A DNA stretch of 64,000 nt from NCBI RefSeq assembly GCF_000739655.1, contig NZ_BATR01000163.1, forward strand, positions 26,630 through 90,629. The letters run 5' to 3'. The DNA is from Verrucomicrobium sp. BvORR106. Lineage in GTDB: Bacteria; Verrucomicrobiota; Verrucomicrobiia; Verrucomicrobiales; Verrucomicrobiaceae. The position numbers and the translations under genes were made by a program. This document shows positions 52,169-62,013 of the stretch, one piece after another (position 1 is the stretch's first letter; each line of letters starts with the position of its first letter). Under the pieces are notes generated by a model. The model saw only the letters and a list, made by a program, of their open reading frames with translations. It made no database searches and was not told the DNA's origin.

Positions 52169-53176
52169 TTACTTGATTCCCACCACCATGGAGTCCGGGC
52201 CCACCAGATGCTCCACGCGGATGTCTTTGAAGCCCACCTCTTCCATCCAGCCCCTGCAGTCTGCCCCACTGTAGTCAAAGCCCCCGTCGGTCTCGACGAG
52301 CATGTTCAAGCTCATCATCAGACCGAAGGCATTCTGCGACCGGTCGTCATCGATGATGGAGTCATAAATGATCACCGCCCCACCCTCTGGCAGGGCATCG
52401 TACGCACGACGCAGGAGCAGCTTCTTTTGCTCCAGATCCCAGTCATGCAGGATGTGCCCCATCATCACCACATCCACCTTCGGCAGATCGTCAGTGAAGA
52501 AGCTTCCCCCTTGGAACGAAAGCCTATCCGCCACCCCCGTTTGCGTCGCATACTCTTCAAAAATAGGGGCCACCTCGGGAAGGTCAAAGCCAATGCCCCG
52601 CAGATGCGGCTGAGCTAGCGCCACCTGCACCGCCAGATCGCCCTGGGCCGTACCGGCATCCACAAACGAGTTGTACTGCGCCCAGGGGAACTGCCTCGCA
52701 ATCGCGAGATTCGCCCCGCGGCTCACGCCTGACATGGCCCGAAGGAACTCCTTCAAGCGCGCAGGATCGGCATACAGGGTGGCAAACATGTCCTCGCCGT
52801 GCTTGCCTTCATTTTGCCGCAGCCCGGTGCGAAGCGCCTCGGTCAGGCTGCCCCAGAACTTGAACAAGCGGCTGTTGGCCATCTCCAGAATGCCGCCAAT
52901 GTAGGAAGGCTTGTTCTTGTCCAGAAACAGATCGGTCTCCAGCGTATTGCGGTACACCGCGCCCTCACGCACCAGGAAGCCCAGCGCCACCAGCGTATCC
53001 AGGAAATCCCGCCCACCTCGCGGGTGCAGCCCCAGCCTCCCCTGCACCGTGGCCAGGTCGCCAGGATGTTTTGCCAACTCAGTGAAGACTTCCATCTCCA
53101 CAGCACTGAGCAACACTTTCGAAGGCCAGAAGGCCAGGCCAGTTTGAAGGATTCTGTCAGGGGTCGGATTTTCCAT
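52169..53176 (-). CDS. SAM-dependent O-methyltransferase
   Basis: The 335-residue protein has an N-terminal winged-helix dimerisation domain (about 15-100) and a Rossmann-type SAM-binding domain with [23 protein letters not shown] and HILHDWD, all typical of the O-methyltransferase family 2 (hydroxyneurosporene or caffeate type). The Gly-rich loop is atypical (DAGTAQGD rather than DVGGGxG). The substrate is unknown. The start at 53176 is favoured over the in-frame 53227 ATG, which lies in the divergent promoter region of the next gene. Confidence 0.85.
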   Translation of the reverse strand: MENPTPDRILQTGLAFWPSKVLLSAVEMEVFTELAKHPGDLATVQGRLGLHPRGGRDFLDTLVALGFLVREGAVYRNTLETDLFLDKNKPSYIGGILEMANSRLFKFWGSLTEALRTGLRQNEGKHGEDMFATLYADPARLKEFLRAMSGVSRGANLAIARQFPWAQYNSFVDAGTAQGDLAVQVALAQPHLRGIGFDLPEVAPIFEEYATQTGVADRLSFQGGSFFTDDLPKVDVVMMGHILHDWDLEQKKLLLRRAYDALPEGGAVIIYDSIIDDDRSQNAFGLMMSLNMLVETDGGFDYSGADCRGWMEEVGFKDIRVEHLVGPDSMVVGIK

Positions 53177-53297
53177 GCTACAACCAAACTTGGCGACCCG
53201 ATTTTTGGCAAGCGAAGTCTTGATCATGCGCTATGGCGAATGACGGATGGCCAAATATTCGCTGCACATCGAGGACGTTCGCGGTAGCTTGGTCACC

Positions 53298-54140
53298 ATG
53301 GCCGAAATCGGAAAATTCAACTTCCTGCGCGTGGTACGGCAGGCATCCCAGGGTCTCTATCTTGATGGAGGCGCCTACGGGGAGATCCTGTTGCCCCGCC
53401 GATATGCTCCGCCGTCGGCCATCCCCGGGAGTGACGTCGAAGTTTTTATCTACTCGGACTCCGAAGACCGCCTCGTGGCCACCACCGAGACGCCGCATGC
53501 CGTGGTGGGTGAATTCGCCTGCCTCAAGGTGCTGGGATTCAATCATCGCATCGGAGCCTTCCTCGATCTGGGGCTGAGCAAGGACCTTCTTCTGCCGATG
53601 AGCGAGCAGAATGGCCATGTAGCACCGGGAGATCGCATCATCGTTCACCTCATGCTGGACGAGCGCAGCGACCGGCTGGTGGCTACCATGAAGCTCAATC
53701 GGCACATCAATAGAACCAAGCCCCTCTATCAGGATGGCGAGGCAGTGGACCTGCTCATTACGGATGAGACTCCGCTGGGTTTTAATGCCATTGTGGAAAA
53801 CGCCCACTGGGGACTTCTCTACCACTCTGATCTCAACGCTGCGCTTCAGTCGGGCCAGCGCATGAAGGGTTTCGTGAAAACGGTGCGCCCCGATGGAAAG
53901 ATCGACCTCCGTCTGGATGACACCGGCTACCAGCGCATCTCCCCGCTCACCCAGAAGATCCTGGACAAGCTCAAAGAGAGCGGTGGCCATCTTGACCTCG
54001 ACGACTCCAGCCCGCCCGAGGCGATCCGCTATGCCTTTGGCGTCTCCAAGAAGTCCTTCAAGCAGGCCATTGGGGCCCTCCTCCGCGAACGCCGCATCCG
54101 CTTCGAGCGCGGCGGTGTGCAGTTGGTGGAAGAAGAGTGA
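53298..54140 (+). CDS. CvfB-type S1-domain RNA-binding protein
   Basis: The 280-residue protein matches the CvfB/YitL family, with repeats of S1-type beta-barrels: IGKFNFLRVV near the N-terminus, AYGEILLPRRYAP, IGAFLDLGLSKDLLLP and LLYHSDLN. A winged-helix-like C-terminal segment follows, with SKKSFKQAIGALLRERRI. CvfB-type proteins bind RNA and affect virulence gene expression in Gram-positive bacteria; their role here is not known. ATG at 53298 aligns with other family starts; the in-frame 53247 start adds 17 unconserved residues. Confidence 0.85.
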   Translation: MAEIGKFNFLRVVRQASQGLYLDGGAYGEILLPRRYAPPSAIPGSDVEVFIYSDSEDRLVATTETPHAVVGEFACLKVLGFNHRIGAFLDLGLSKDLLLPMSEQNGHVAPGDRIIVHLMLDERSDRLVATMKLNRHINRTKPLYQDGEAVDLLITDETPLGFNAIVENAHWGLLYHSDLNAALQSGQRMKGFVKTVRPDGKIDLRLDDTGYQRISPLTQKILDKLKESGGHLDLDDSSPPEAIRYAFGVSKKSFKQAIGALLRERRIRFERGGVQLVEEE

Positions 54141-54168
54141 GGCCAGGGCAACGCCCGCTCACCTCATC

Positions 54169-54206
54169 AAAAAAGAGCTGCCGGCATCTTTCGACACCGG
54201 CAGCTC
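54169..54206 (-). terminator. Rho-independent terminator of the second PVC cytochrome gene
   Basis: Arms GAGCTGCCGG (54175-54184) and CCGGCAGCTC (54197-54206) pair with a 12-base loop; on the minus strand they are followed by a T-run (A at 54169-54174). It lies 33 bases past the stop at 54239. Confidence 0.88.
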
Positions 54207-54238
54207 CTCATAACTTCTAACTTCCAACCTTTACCGCC

Positions 54239-57200
54239 TCACTTCGCAAACCGCGCATCCTGCGGATTTCCCGCGGAGAGGATGTAAGCCACCAGATCCA
54301 GGACTTCATCGGAGTTCAAGGTATTAATCAACCCCGGAGGCATCATGCTCACCGCATAGGCCTTCTTCTCCTTGATCTCCTCGTTCTTGATCTTCGTCAG
54401 CTGCGTGGGGGCGAACGGGTTCATCATCACCATTGTCACGCCGTTTTCCTCACCCACCACGCGGCCGATGATCAGACTGCCGTCCGTACGGGTGATCTGA
54501 TGGCTGTCGTACTGGTCGGAGATGACCTTGCTGGGATCGATGATGTTCTCCAGCAGATCTCGCAGCGTGTAGCGGTTGCCTGAGCCCGTCACGTCCGGCC
54601 CGATGCTGCCGCCGTCACCGTTGAATCGGTGACAGGTGAGACACATCGTGGAGTTGAACATGGCCTTGCCGTTCTCGTAGTTGCGCCCCTTCAGGCCACC
54701 TTGAGCCAGCTTCAGCACGTCCTCGATGGTGTAGGCCTTGCCAGGGCCCTTCGGAGCCACATAGTTCGCCACCACTTGGGCGTCGGACTTGCTGGAGAGC
54801 TGGTCCAGTGCGGCGCGGTCTGCATCCGGCACAAAGTTCACCAAGGCCTCCTGGCGCGTGTTTTCAATGAACCCTTTGAAGCTGTTGCCACCCTTCCATT
54901 GACGGGCGCGAGGGAACCAGGAGAAGTAGGTCTCCCGCAGTTCCGGCGTCCAGCCCAGGCGGGCATTGCGCAGGGCAAACATGTAGGCGATTTGCTGGCG
55001 ATTGGGCTGGCTGGTGTGCACATCCCCGGCAGCACGGGCATAGCCGCTGTTGCGCGCCAGGAGCTCCTCAGAGGCCAGCTGACTGCTGTCGTCCTTGGCC
55101 GTGGCCATGAGTCCCAGCGTCTTCGCCACCACCTGCTTGGAGTCCAGGGCGATCAGGATCTGGCACAGTTCCAGGTTCAGAGCATTGTTCTTCTGAGGAA
55201 ACAACACTTCAAACTTTTCCGACAGTTTCAGGCAGACATCCGGAGCCGGTTTGCCAAAGCGCACCAGGGCGAGCTCCCAGGCCCGCAACAACTGCAACTG
55301 GTGCTCCTGATCCAGGGTGTTGAAGTCAATCGTCCCCAGCGATTCCAGGACCGAGGCTTGATGGTTCTTGTTGCCGACGCGGCTCAAGGCGATGAGCGCC
55401 TCGATGCGCCCCTGCACATTGGGCTCCGTGATGGCTTTCTTGTCCCAGAGGTCCACCGGCTGCTTCTCGATCGCCACGCGGGCGGCGTAGCGCACGAAGC
55501 GGTCCGGATGCGACAGGTGCGGCCAGGCCTGGCCGATCGCATCGGGATGGTTGCCGTCCACATGGAATTTCTCAAGCTGACGACGCAGCTGCATCTCTTG
55601 CGTGGCCGCCAGGGGCTTGGCACGCTCGGTGGATTCCTTGCCCACATAGGTCACGCGATAGAGCGCGCTTTGGGTGCGGCGACCTCCCACTGCAAAGTAC
55701 ATGGCCCCGTCCTGCGGATGGACTAGCACATCGGTGAGCGGCAGCGGTCTTCCGCTGATGAACTCCTCCTTTACGCTTTCATACGTACCACCCTTCGGCG
55801 TGCTGTGGATGGCGTACATGGTGCCGTAGGTCCAGTCCGCGGCAAAGACGGCATGTTGGTACTTCGCCGGAAAGTTCGCGCCGGTGCCCGCCACCACGCC
55901 CGTCGGGCTGCCGGGGCCAATGTTCACCGTCGCGGGCAGGCTGTCGGCATAGAAGTCTGGCCACACACCCGATCCACTGCGCCAACCGTAGTCCGCACCG
56001 CTCACGCAGTGGTTGATGCGAGTGGGGCGATACCAGGGCATGCCCAGATCCCACTCCATGTCCGAGTCATAGGTGAACAGTTCACCCGCGTCATTGAAGG
56101 CCAGGCCATACTGGTTGCGGAAGCCGATGCAGAACATCTCCATGACCTTGCCCTCTGCATCTGTCCTCGCGATGTAGCCGCCCGGTGCCAGAATGCCACG
56201 AGCATGACCGTTTGCGTCCCACATACGGGGCAGCACGTGATCTTCACCCCAGCGCTTGGGCACCAGGGAGCGCTCCATGTTCTCCGGCTCCTTGGTGTGG
56301 TTGCCGCCGTTCAGGTAGATGGACCGGCCATCCGGACTGAGGCGCAAGGCGTGCGGCCCATGCTCACCGCCGCCTTTGATGGCACGAAGCAGTTGTGGTT
56401 CACCAAACGTGCCTTTGCCCAGGTCTTTGAGCCGGTAGAGACCGCTCTCCTTGCCCTGGTTCTGCGGCGCGCCCTTTTCGTTCACCATCACATACAGGCT
56501 GTCAAAAGCGTAGAGCAGCCCGTGGGAACCGCCGATCTTCAGGTCCAGAGGCTCCACTTTCGCCTGGGCGTTGGACTCCACCGGAGGCAGCGTCACGCGA
56601 TAGATCCCACCGTACTGGTCCCCAACCAACAGTCGCCCCTGCGGATCCGTCGTCATGCTCACCCAGGAGCCCTGCTCCGCCTTGGGCACGGTGTAGAGGA
56701 GATTTACCTTGAACCCAGGCAGGGCGGCGATGTCCTTCGGATCGGTAGCCGCCCCAGGCGCATTGTTGCCCGCCTTGCCGCCCCCTTTGCCAAACACGTC
56801 TCCCCAGGGACCCGCCCCATACTTGGCGATCGTGACCGCCGGTTTCCAGTCCGTTGTGTTTTCCGCAGCGGCTTCCCATCCGGTGCCCGTCTCGACCACC
56901 ATCTTCTTCCCGTCCGCGCCTTCGACCGTCAGAATAGCCACCAGTCCCGCGATCCCGCCTTCGTTGGAGGCCTTGATCACCAACTCATTGGCGCCCGGTT
57001 TGAGAGAAGCCTTCACATCGGCCTGGCTCGGCTCCTGCCAGTCGGGGTTCGCCAGCACTTGCTTGCCGTTGAGGAAGGCCGTGGCCCCATTGTCACAAGT
57101 CAGCTTCAGCACGGCGGACTTGACGCCACCGGCCACTTCAAAGGACTTCCGGAAGGAGGGTTTCTCCTTGTCCACAGCTTTGGTGGACGCCCAGATCCAC

Positions 57201-57274
57201 TGGGGCTCGGCAGATAATGGACTGGCGGCCAGGGAGCACACCAGGGATGCAAAGAGGAATCGACGACAGGACAT
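54239..57274 (-). CDS. PVC-type cytochrome c/beta-propeller protein, second copy
   Basis: This 1011-residue secreted protein begins with a signal peptide (about 1-22) and an N-terminal beta-sandwich domain (about 24-120) resembling those of sialate- and rhamnosidase-like enzymes. A beta-propeller region (about 185-560), HEAT-like helices (about 570-850) and a cytochrome c domain with CLTCH near the C-terminus (about 885-1010) follow. It differs from the cytochrome at 38105-41035 in its N-terminal domain and in lacking the ThuA remnant. Its role in periplasmic sugar or sulfated-glycan oxidation is inferred from family and phylum. It is divergent from the helicase gene with 188 bases between. 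Confidence 0.88.
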   Translation of the reverse strand: MSCRRFLFASLVCSLAASPLSAEPQWIWASTKAVDKEKPSFRKSFEVAGGVKSAVLKLTCDNGATAFLNGKQVLANPDWQEPSQADVKASLKPGANELVIKASNEGGIAGLVAILTVEGADGKKMVVETGTGWEAAAENTTDWKPAVTIAKYGAGPWGDVFGKGGGKAGNNAPGAATDPKDIAALPGFKVNLLYTVPKAEQGSWVSMTTDPQGRLLVGDQYGGIYRVTLPPVESNAQAKVEPLDLKIGGSHGLLYAFDSLYVMVNEKGAPQNQGKESGLYRLKDLGKGTFGEPQLLRAIKGGGEHGPHALRLSPDGRSIYLNGGNHTKEPENMERSLVPKRWGEDHVLPRMWDANGHARGILAPGGYIARTDAEGKVMEMFCIGFRNQYGLAFNDAGELFTYDSDMEWDLGMPWYRPTRINHCVSGADYGWRSGSGVWPDFYADSLPATVNIGPGSPTGVVAGTGANFPAKYQHAVFAADWTYGTMYAIHSTPKGGTYESVKEEFISGRPLPLTDVLVHPQDGAMYFAVGGRRTQSALYRVTYVGKESTERAKPLAATQEMQLRRQLEKFHVDGNHPDAIGQAWPHLSHPDRFVRYAARVAIEKQPVDLWDKKAITEPNVQGRIEALIALSRVGNKNHQASVLESLGTIDFNTLDQEHQLQLLRAWELALVRFGKPAPDVCLKLSEKFEVLFPQKNNALNLELCQILIALDSKQVVAKTLGLMATAKDDSSQLASEELLARNSGYARAAGDVHTSQPNRQQIAYMFALRNARLGWTPELRETYFSWFPRARQWKGGNSFKGFIENTRQEALVNFVPDADRAALDQLSSKSDAQVVANYVAPKGPGKAYTIEDVLKLAQGGLKGRNYENGKAMFNSTMCLTCHRFNGDGGSIGPDVTGSGNRYTLRDLLENIIDPSKVISDQYDSHQITRTDGSLIIGRVVGEENGVTMVMMNPFAPTQLTKIKNEEIKEKKAYAVSMMPPGLINTLNSDEVLDLVAYILSAGNPQDARFAK

Positions 57275-57462
57275 GGTGGGACAATACGGGAAACTCGGGG
57301 CAAATTTAAACGCTCAATTTGCACGGACCGTCACGCGTTCGCGTGGAGCAGACCCCCACCCGACCCTGCCTCCAGACCTGCGCATCGCCCTTTGGCACAT
57401 TTTCGGGGCATTTTTCCCGATTCGTTGTACCTTCCTGGCCCCCCATTCCGCGCCTTTGACCC

Positions 57463-60400
57463 ATGCCTGCGATCCGTTATCCCGCTGATCTCCCCATCAC
57501 GGCCCGCCGCGAGGAAATCCTCGCGACCATTCGCAGCCACCAAGTGGTGGTGCTGGCCGGTGAGACCGGCTCTGGCAAAACCACCCAGCTGCCCAAGATG
57601 TGCCTGGAGGCCATGCCCGAGGGCACCCGCGGCCAGATTGGCTGCACCCAGCCCCGCCGCGTGGCCGCCATGAGCGTGTCCCGCCGCGTGGCGGAGGAGT
57701 TGGGCGTCCAGTGGGGCCGGGAGGTGGGCTGCAAGATGCGCTTCAATGACGACACCAGTCGCGACACCCGCATCAAGTTCATGACGGACGGTATTCTGCT
57801 GGCGGAGATCCAGTCAGATCCCTTGCTGCGGAACTATTCGATGCTGATCCTGGATGAGGCCCATGAGCGCTCGCTCAACATCGACTTCCTCCTGGGCTAC
57901 CTTCAGGGCCTGCTGAAAAAGCGACCTGATCTCAAGGTGCTCATCACCTCCGCGACGATCGATACCGAGGCGTTCTCGAAAGCGTTTGGCAACGCCCCCA
58001 TCATCGAGGTCTCCGGCCGCATGTACCCCGTGGACATTCGCTATGCCCCGGTGGAGGCGGGTGATGACGACCTCAGCCTGCTGGAAGCTGCGGTGAACGC
58101 GGTGGAAGACGCCCTCATCGAGTCTGAAAACGGAGACGTCCTCGTCTTCATGCCCACAGAGCGGGACATCCGCGAGACTCGGGACCTTCTGGACGGGCGC
58201 TTGGGCCGCGGCATAGAGGTGCTGGCCCTCTTTGGTCGCATGCCCGCCGCGGAACAGCAGCGGATTTTTGCCCCTGGCCCGAAGCGCCGCGTCGTCATCG
58301 CCACGAACGTGGCCGAGACTTCCATCACCATTCCGCGCATCCGCTATGTGGTGGACACCGGGCTGGCCCGTGTCAGCCGGTACAATCCTCGAACCCGCAC
58401 CAAGCGTCTCCCGGTGGAGGAGGTGTCCCAGAGCAGTGCCAACCAGCGAGCCGGTCGTGCCGGTCGTATCCAGGACGGCATCTGCATCCGTCTGTATTCA
58501 CAGGAGGACTTTGAGAAGCGGGCGAAGTTCACCCAGCCGGAGATCCAGCGGGCGAATCTGGCGGAGGTCATTCTGCGCATGAAGGCCTTCCGCCTCGGTG
58601 AAATCGAGAGTTTCCCCTTCATCAACCCGCCCGTTTCCGCGGCCATCCGCTCCGGCTACCAGCTGTTGCATGAACTCGGAGCCCTCAGTGAGGTTCATGA
58701 CATGACTCCGCTGGGCCGGGAGCTGGCCCGCCTGCCGCTCGATCCCACTCTGGGCCGCATGCTGCTCCAGGCCCGCAAAGAGGGAGCTCTTGCCGAGATG
58801 CTCGTCATCGCCGCGGGCCTGAGTGTTCCTGACCCACGCGAACGCCCCGAGGAAGCCAAGGAGCAGGCCGCCGCCGCGCATAAGGCCTTCACCTGCCCAG
58901 ACTCGGACTTCCTCACGCTCTTGCGTATCTGGCAGGCCGGCCCGGATGTAGAAAACCGGAGCAACAACGCCCTGCGCAAGTTTTGCAAGAGCAGCTTCCT
59001 TTCCCTAACTCGCATGCGGGAGTGGCGGGACATCTGGCGTCAGCTGAGCGACACACTCGATGATGAGGGAGAGCCCCTCCCCAAGCTGGAGGATCGCACC
59101 GCCAGTCACGACGATGCAGTGCATCGAAGCATCCTGGCGGGTCAGCTGGGCAACATCGCCCTTCGGGAAGAGCGCAATCTCTACAAGGCCGCCGGCAACC
59201 GGCAGGTGACCGTGTTCCCCGGATCCTGCCTCTACGAGCGCCGGGAGAAGAAGCCCGGCAAGCCGGGCACGGAAAAATCCAAGCAGCCCCTGTGGATGGT
59301 CGCGGGCGAGATTGTCCAGACCTCGCAGTTGTTTGCACGAACTCTGGCCAAGATTGACCCCGCCTGGGTGGCGGACATCGGCGCCCACCTCTGCCAACAC
59401 AAGTACAGTGAGCCTCACTGGCATGGTCGATCAGGCCGCGTCCTCGTCACCCAGCGCACCCTCGTGCACGGGCTGGAAGTGATGAAGCAGTCCATCGACT
59501 TCGGCAAGGTGGATCCCGTGGGAGCCACCCAGCTCTTCATTCGTGGTGCCCTGCTGCATGGCGAGTCCCAGCTCCCCCTCCGCTTCTTCCAGCACAACCG
59601 CAAGCTGCGTGACAAGATCGAGACCACGCTCACCCGCGTTCGCAGCCAGCGGGTGTACGACATCGAAGAGGCCCTTTTCAGATACTATGAGGCACGCATC
59701 CAGAACGTGTCCTCCGTTCACGACCTGAACCGGCTGGTGAATGATCGCATCCGTACCGAGCCAGATTTCCTCTGTGCCCGGGAGGCGGATCTGACTGGCG
59801 GCGATGAACTGACCTTCGACATTGCCTTGTTCCCCGACCGGGTGGATCTGGGCAACTCCGTCCTGCCCGTGAGCTACGCTTACACCCCGGGCAAGGAGGA
59901 AGACGGCGTCACCGTCCAGGTCCCGCTGCCCGTGGCGGAACATCTCACCTCTGGTCAAATCCAATGGATGGTGCCCGGTTTGCGCGAGGAGCAGATCAAT
60001 GTGTTGCTGCGCGCCCTGCCCAAAGTGGTGCGCCGGCAACTCATGCCCATCGACCCGAAAGTCCGGGAGGTCGCCCGTGAGTTTGATCCTGGGCGCGGTG
60101 ATTTCCTTGAATCGCTTGCCCGCTTCATCGGCGTCAAATACCGAGTGGAAGTGAAGGCCTCCGACTGGCCCGCTCAGAGCATACCCGCCCACCTGCAGCC
60201 ACGCGTGGAAGTGGTGGATCAGAAAAAGCAGACCGTCATCGCCGCCCGCGACCTCGAGACCATCAAGGCCACGGTCAAGAAGCAGGAGGTGAAGTCCGAT
60301 GCCTGGGACCGTATGGTCCGCAGCATGGAGCGTTATGCCCTGAATTCCTGGTCCTTTGGCGACCTGCCGGAATCCGTGGTGGTTGAGGAAATTAACGGCA

Positions 60401-61188
60401 CTCCCATCCTTGGATACCCGGGGCTGGTGCTGCGCGATGGAGAAGTGGACGTTCGCCTCTTCCGCAAGAAAGAAGAAGCCGTAAGGTCTAGCCCGCCCGC
60501 CGTGCGGAAGCTGGCGGAAGCCGCCCTCGGCAAAGACATCGCCTGGCTGTGGAAGGAATTGCGGAACCTCGGTGGCGGTTCCGTGTACAAGGCTCCTGCC
60601 AACTTCCACTCCGCCCTTTCATCCTTCGATCTCACCGGTAGCAAACCTGCACCGTTGGAGTCCGGCGACCAACTCCAGAAGCAAGCTCAGGAACACATCC
60701 TTCAGCACGCGCTTCGCCTGGAGCCAGTGCTCCCCCTCACCACGAAACGGTTCAACCAGCTCTGCGAGAAGGTACGCAAGGAATTGCCGACCTACGCCCA
60801 CAAGGTTCGCGAATTGCTGAATCAAGTCCAGGATCTGAAGCAGAAACTGCTGCAGTCCCCCAAGAAGTATCCTGGTCTGGAGAAGGACGTGGCCCGGTTG
60901 ACACCCGCAGCCCTCCTGGTAAAAACGCCCCATCAGCAACTGCTCCAACTCCCGCGCTTTTTGAAAGCAATCCAGGTGAGGGCAGAACGGGCTATCATCA
61001 ACCCCGCCAAAGACGCCGACAAAGCCGACCTCATTGCCGACTACGACAACTGGGAACGCTACGTGGCGGAAGCCGATCACGAAACCTTCCGCTGGATGCT
61101 GGAAGAGTATCGTGTCTCCGTCTTTGCGCAGGAACTCGGCACCGCCCAGCCTGTGTCAGCGAAGCGGCTGGAAGCGATGATGAGCTAG
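57463..61188 (+). CDS. hrpA: HrpA-type DEAH RNA helicase
   Basis: The 1241-residue protein is a DEAH/RHA helicase of the HrpA family. It has GETGSGKTTQL (Walker A), LDEAHERSLNIDFLLGYL (DEAH), LITSATIDTEAFS, VLVFMPTERDIRET and QRAGRAGR, with winged-helix, ratchet and long C-terminal (DUF3418-type) domains. Length is close to the E. coli protein (about 1300). HrpA acts on mRNA structure and resolves stalled ribosomes. It starts with ATG at 57463 and has no strong Shine-Dalgarno. Confidence 0.95.
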   Translation: MPAIRYPADLPITARREEILATIRSHQVVVLAGETGSGKTTQLPKMCLEAMPEGTRGQIGCTQPRRVAAMSVSRRVAEELGVQWGREVGCKMRFNDDTSRDTRIKFMTDGILLAEIQSDPLLRNYSMLILDEAHERSLNIDFLLGYLQGLLKKRPDLKVLITSATIDTEAFSKAFGNAPIIEVSGRMYPVDIRYAPVEAGDDDLSLLEAAVNAVEDALIESENGDVLVFMPTERDIRETRDLLDGRLGRGIEVLALFGRMPAAEQQRIFAPGPKRRVVIATNVAETSITIPRIRYVVDTGLARVSRYNPRTRTKRLPVEEVSQSSANQRAGRAGRIQDGICIRLYSQEDFEKRAKFTQPEIQRANLAEVILRMKAFRLGEIESFPFINPPVSAAIRSGYQLLHELGALSEVHDMTPLGRELARLPLDPTLGRMLLQARKEGALAEMLVIAAGLSVPDPRERPEEAKEQAAAAHKAFTCPDSDFLTLLRIWQAGPDVENRSNNALRKFCKSSFLSLTRMREWRDIWRQLSDTLDDEGEPLPKLEDRTASHDDAVHRSILAGQLGNIALREERNLYKAAGNRQVTVFPGSCLYERREKKPGKPGTEKSKQPLWMVAGEIVQTSQLFARTLAKIDPAWVADIGAHLCQHKYSEPHWHGRSGRVLVTQRTLVHGLEVMKQSIDFGKVDPVGATQLFIRGALLHGESQLPLRFFQHNRKLRDKIETTLTRVRSQRVYDIEEALFRYYEARIQNVSSVHDLNRLVNDRIRTEPDFLCAREADLTGGDELTFDIALFPDRVDLGNSVLPVSYAYTPGKEEDGVTVQVPLPVAEHLTSGQIQWMVPGLREEQINVLLRALPKVVRRQLMPIDPKVREVAREFDPGRGDFLESLARFIGVKYRVEVKASDWPAQSIPAHLQPRVEVVDQKKQTVIAARDLETIKATVKKQEVKSDAWDRMVRSMERYALNSWSFGDLPESVVVEEINGTPILGYPGLVLRDGEVDVRLFRKKEEAVRSSPPAVRKLAEAALGKDIAWLWKELRNLGGGSVYKAPANFHSALSSFDLTGSKPAPLESGDQLQKQAQEHILQHALRLEPVLPLTTKRFNQLCEKVRKELPTYAHKVRELLNQVQDLKQKLLQSPKKYPGLEKDVARLTPAALLVKTPHQQLLQLPRFLKAIQVRAERAIINPAKDADKADLIADYDNWERYVAEADHETFRWMLEEYRVSVFAQELGTAQPVSAKRLEAMMS

Positions 61189-61216
61189 AGAGAGAGAGAA
61201 CGTATGCGCTGCTTAA

Positions 61217-61410
61217 TTAACCACAGAGGCACAGAGAACACAGAGAACTGATTTTTTAGACAGGATTTACAAGATTCCTGACAGATTAACAAGATTAGCC
61301 GGAAATGGCCCCAAACCCTCATTTGCACCTTGGATTTTGAAGTTTGAAGTTTGAAGTTTGGTATTTCTCTGTGCCTCTGCGCCTCTGCGCCTCTGCGCCT
61401 CTGTGGTTAA
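61217..61410. repeat. Cluster of repeats and inverted arms after hrpA
   Basis: TTAACCACAGAGGCACAGAG (61217-61236) faces an inverted, partly tandem counterpart (61367-61410) made of four GCGCCTCT-type units and ending CTGTGGTTAA. Between them lie the GACAGGATTTACAAGATT repeat (61259-61295) and 3.6 copies of a TTTGAAG tandem (61336-61360). Confidence 0.85.
61259..61295. repeat. GACAGGATTAACAAGAT-type repeat, copy 2
   Basis: This 37-base element differs from the copy at 42055-42091 at about five positions. Confidence 0.8.
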
Positions 61411-61431
61411 ACAGAGTTACCTCAAATAACA

Positions 61432-61911
61432 CTACACCTTGCCCTTCAACTGGGGCAGCAGACCTTTGGCAACGGCCTCTTTGGCATACTTGTCGGGATC
61501 CTGTTCCCAGGTCTTCACGTGGGCGGCTTTTGACAGATAGACTTTCACGCCCTTGTACTCCACCGAGGGAGAGGCCGGCCCCACCAGGCGGGTGCTGCTC
61601 AGGGGGCAGAAGCGCTGCTCCAGAAGCTTCACGCTTCCGGGAACCGTGACGCCGTCGAGCTCGGGGACGCTCTTCATTTCTTTGAAAAGAGCCGCATAAT
61701 AGTCAGGCTCAGCCTTGAATTGCTTCACGCACGGACCGCAGCAGAAATAGATGTCTTTCCCCTGATAGCTGACCTTCTCTTCGGTATCAGCCTCGTCATC
61801 GGTCATGATGGGGCATTTTTTGTTGGGGTCCGCCGCATGGAGCGACGTTGCTGCCACGAATGGCAGGGCACAGACAGTGGCGAGCAGAAGAAAAACACTG
61901 GATGCTTTCAT
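61432..61911 (-). CDS. Secreted YHS-like metal-binding protein
   Basis: The 159-residue protein has a signal peptide (about 1-26, ending TSLHAAD). Two YHS-like units follow, the first with KKCPIMT and VSYQGKDIYFCCGPC, the second a Cys-poor copy with VEYKGVKVYLSKAAH. Such units bind copper, zinc or iron in transporter or redox proteins. The Cys residues sit in the CPIM and FCCGPC blocks, so copper or another soft metal is plausible. ATG at 61911 is the start. No metal transporter gene is adjacent. Confidence 0.75.
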   Translation of the reverse strand: MKASSVFLLLATVCALPFVAATSLHAADPNKKCPIMTDDEADTEEKVSYQGKDIYFCCGPCVKQFKAEPDYYAALFKEMKSVPELDGVTVPGSVKLLEQRFCPLSSTRLVGPASPSVEYKGVKVYLSKAAHVKTWEQDPDKYAKEAVAKGLLPQLKGKV

Positions 61912-62013
61912 AGACAATCAATACAGACCCGCCAGCCCTTTCCGCTAAACCCGACTTGCTGCGGAATGGCCGCGAATTGCCATTTGCCGCCGCATCGCTT
62001 GTTTCCTGAATTC

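Noticed and set aside
55805..57217. 470-codon plus-strand frame opposite the second cytochrome gene
   Set aside because: It is antisense to a protein with clear family motifs and has no domain of its own.
59431..60609. 392-codon minus-strand frame inside hrpA
   Set aside because: It lies opposite the conserved helicase C-terminal region and shows no domain.
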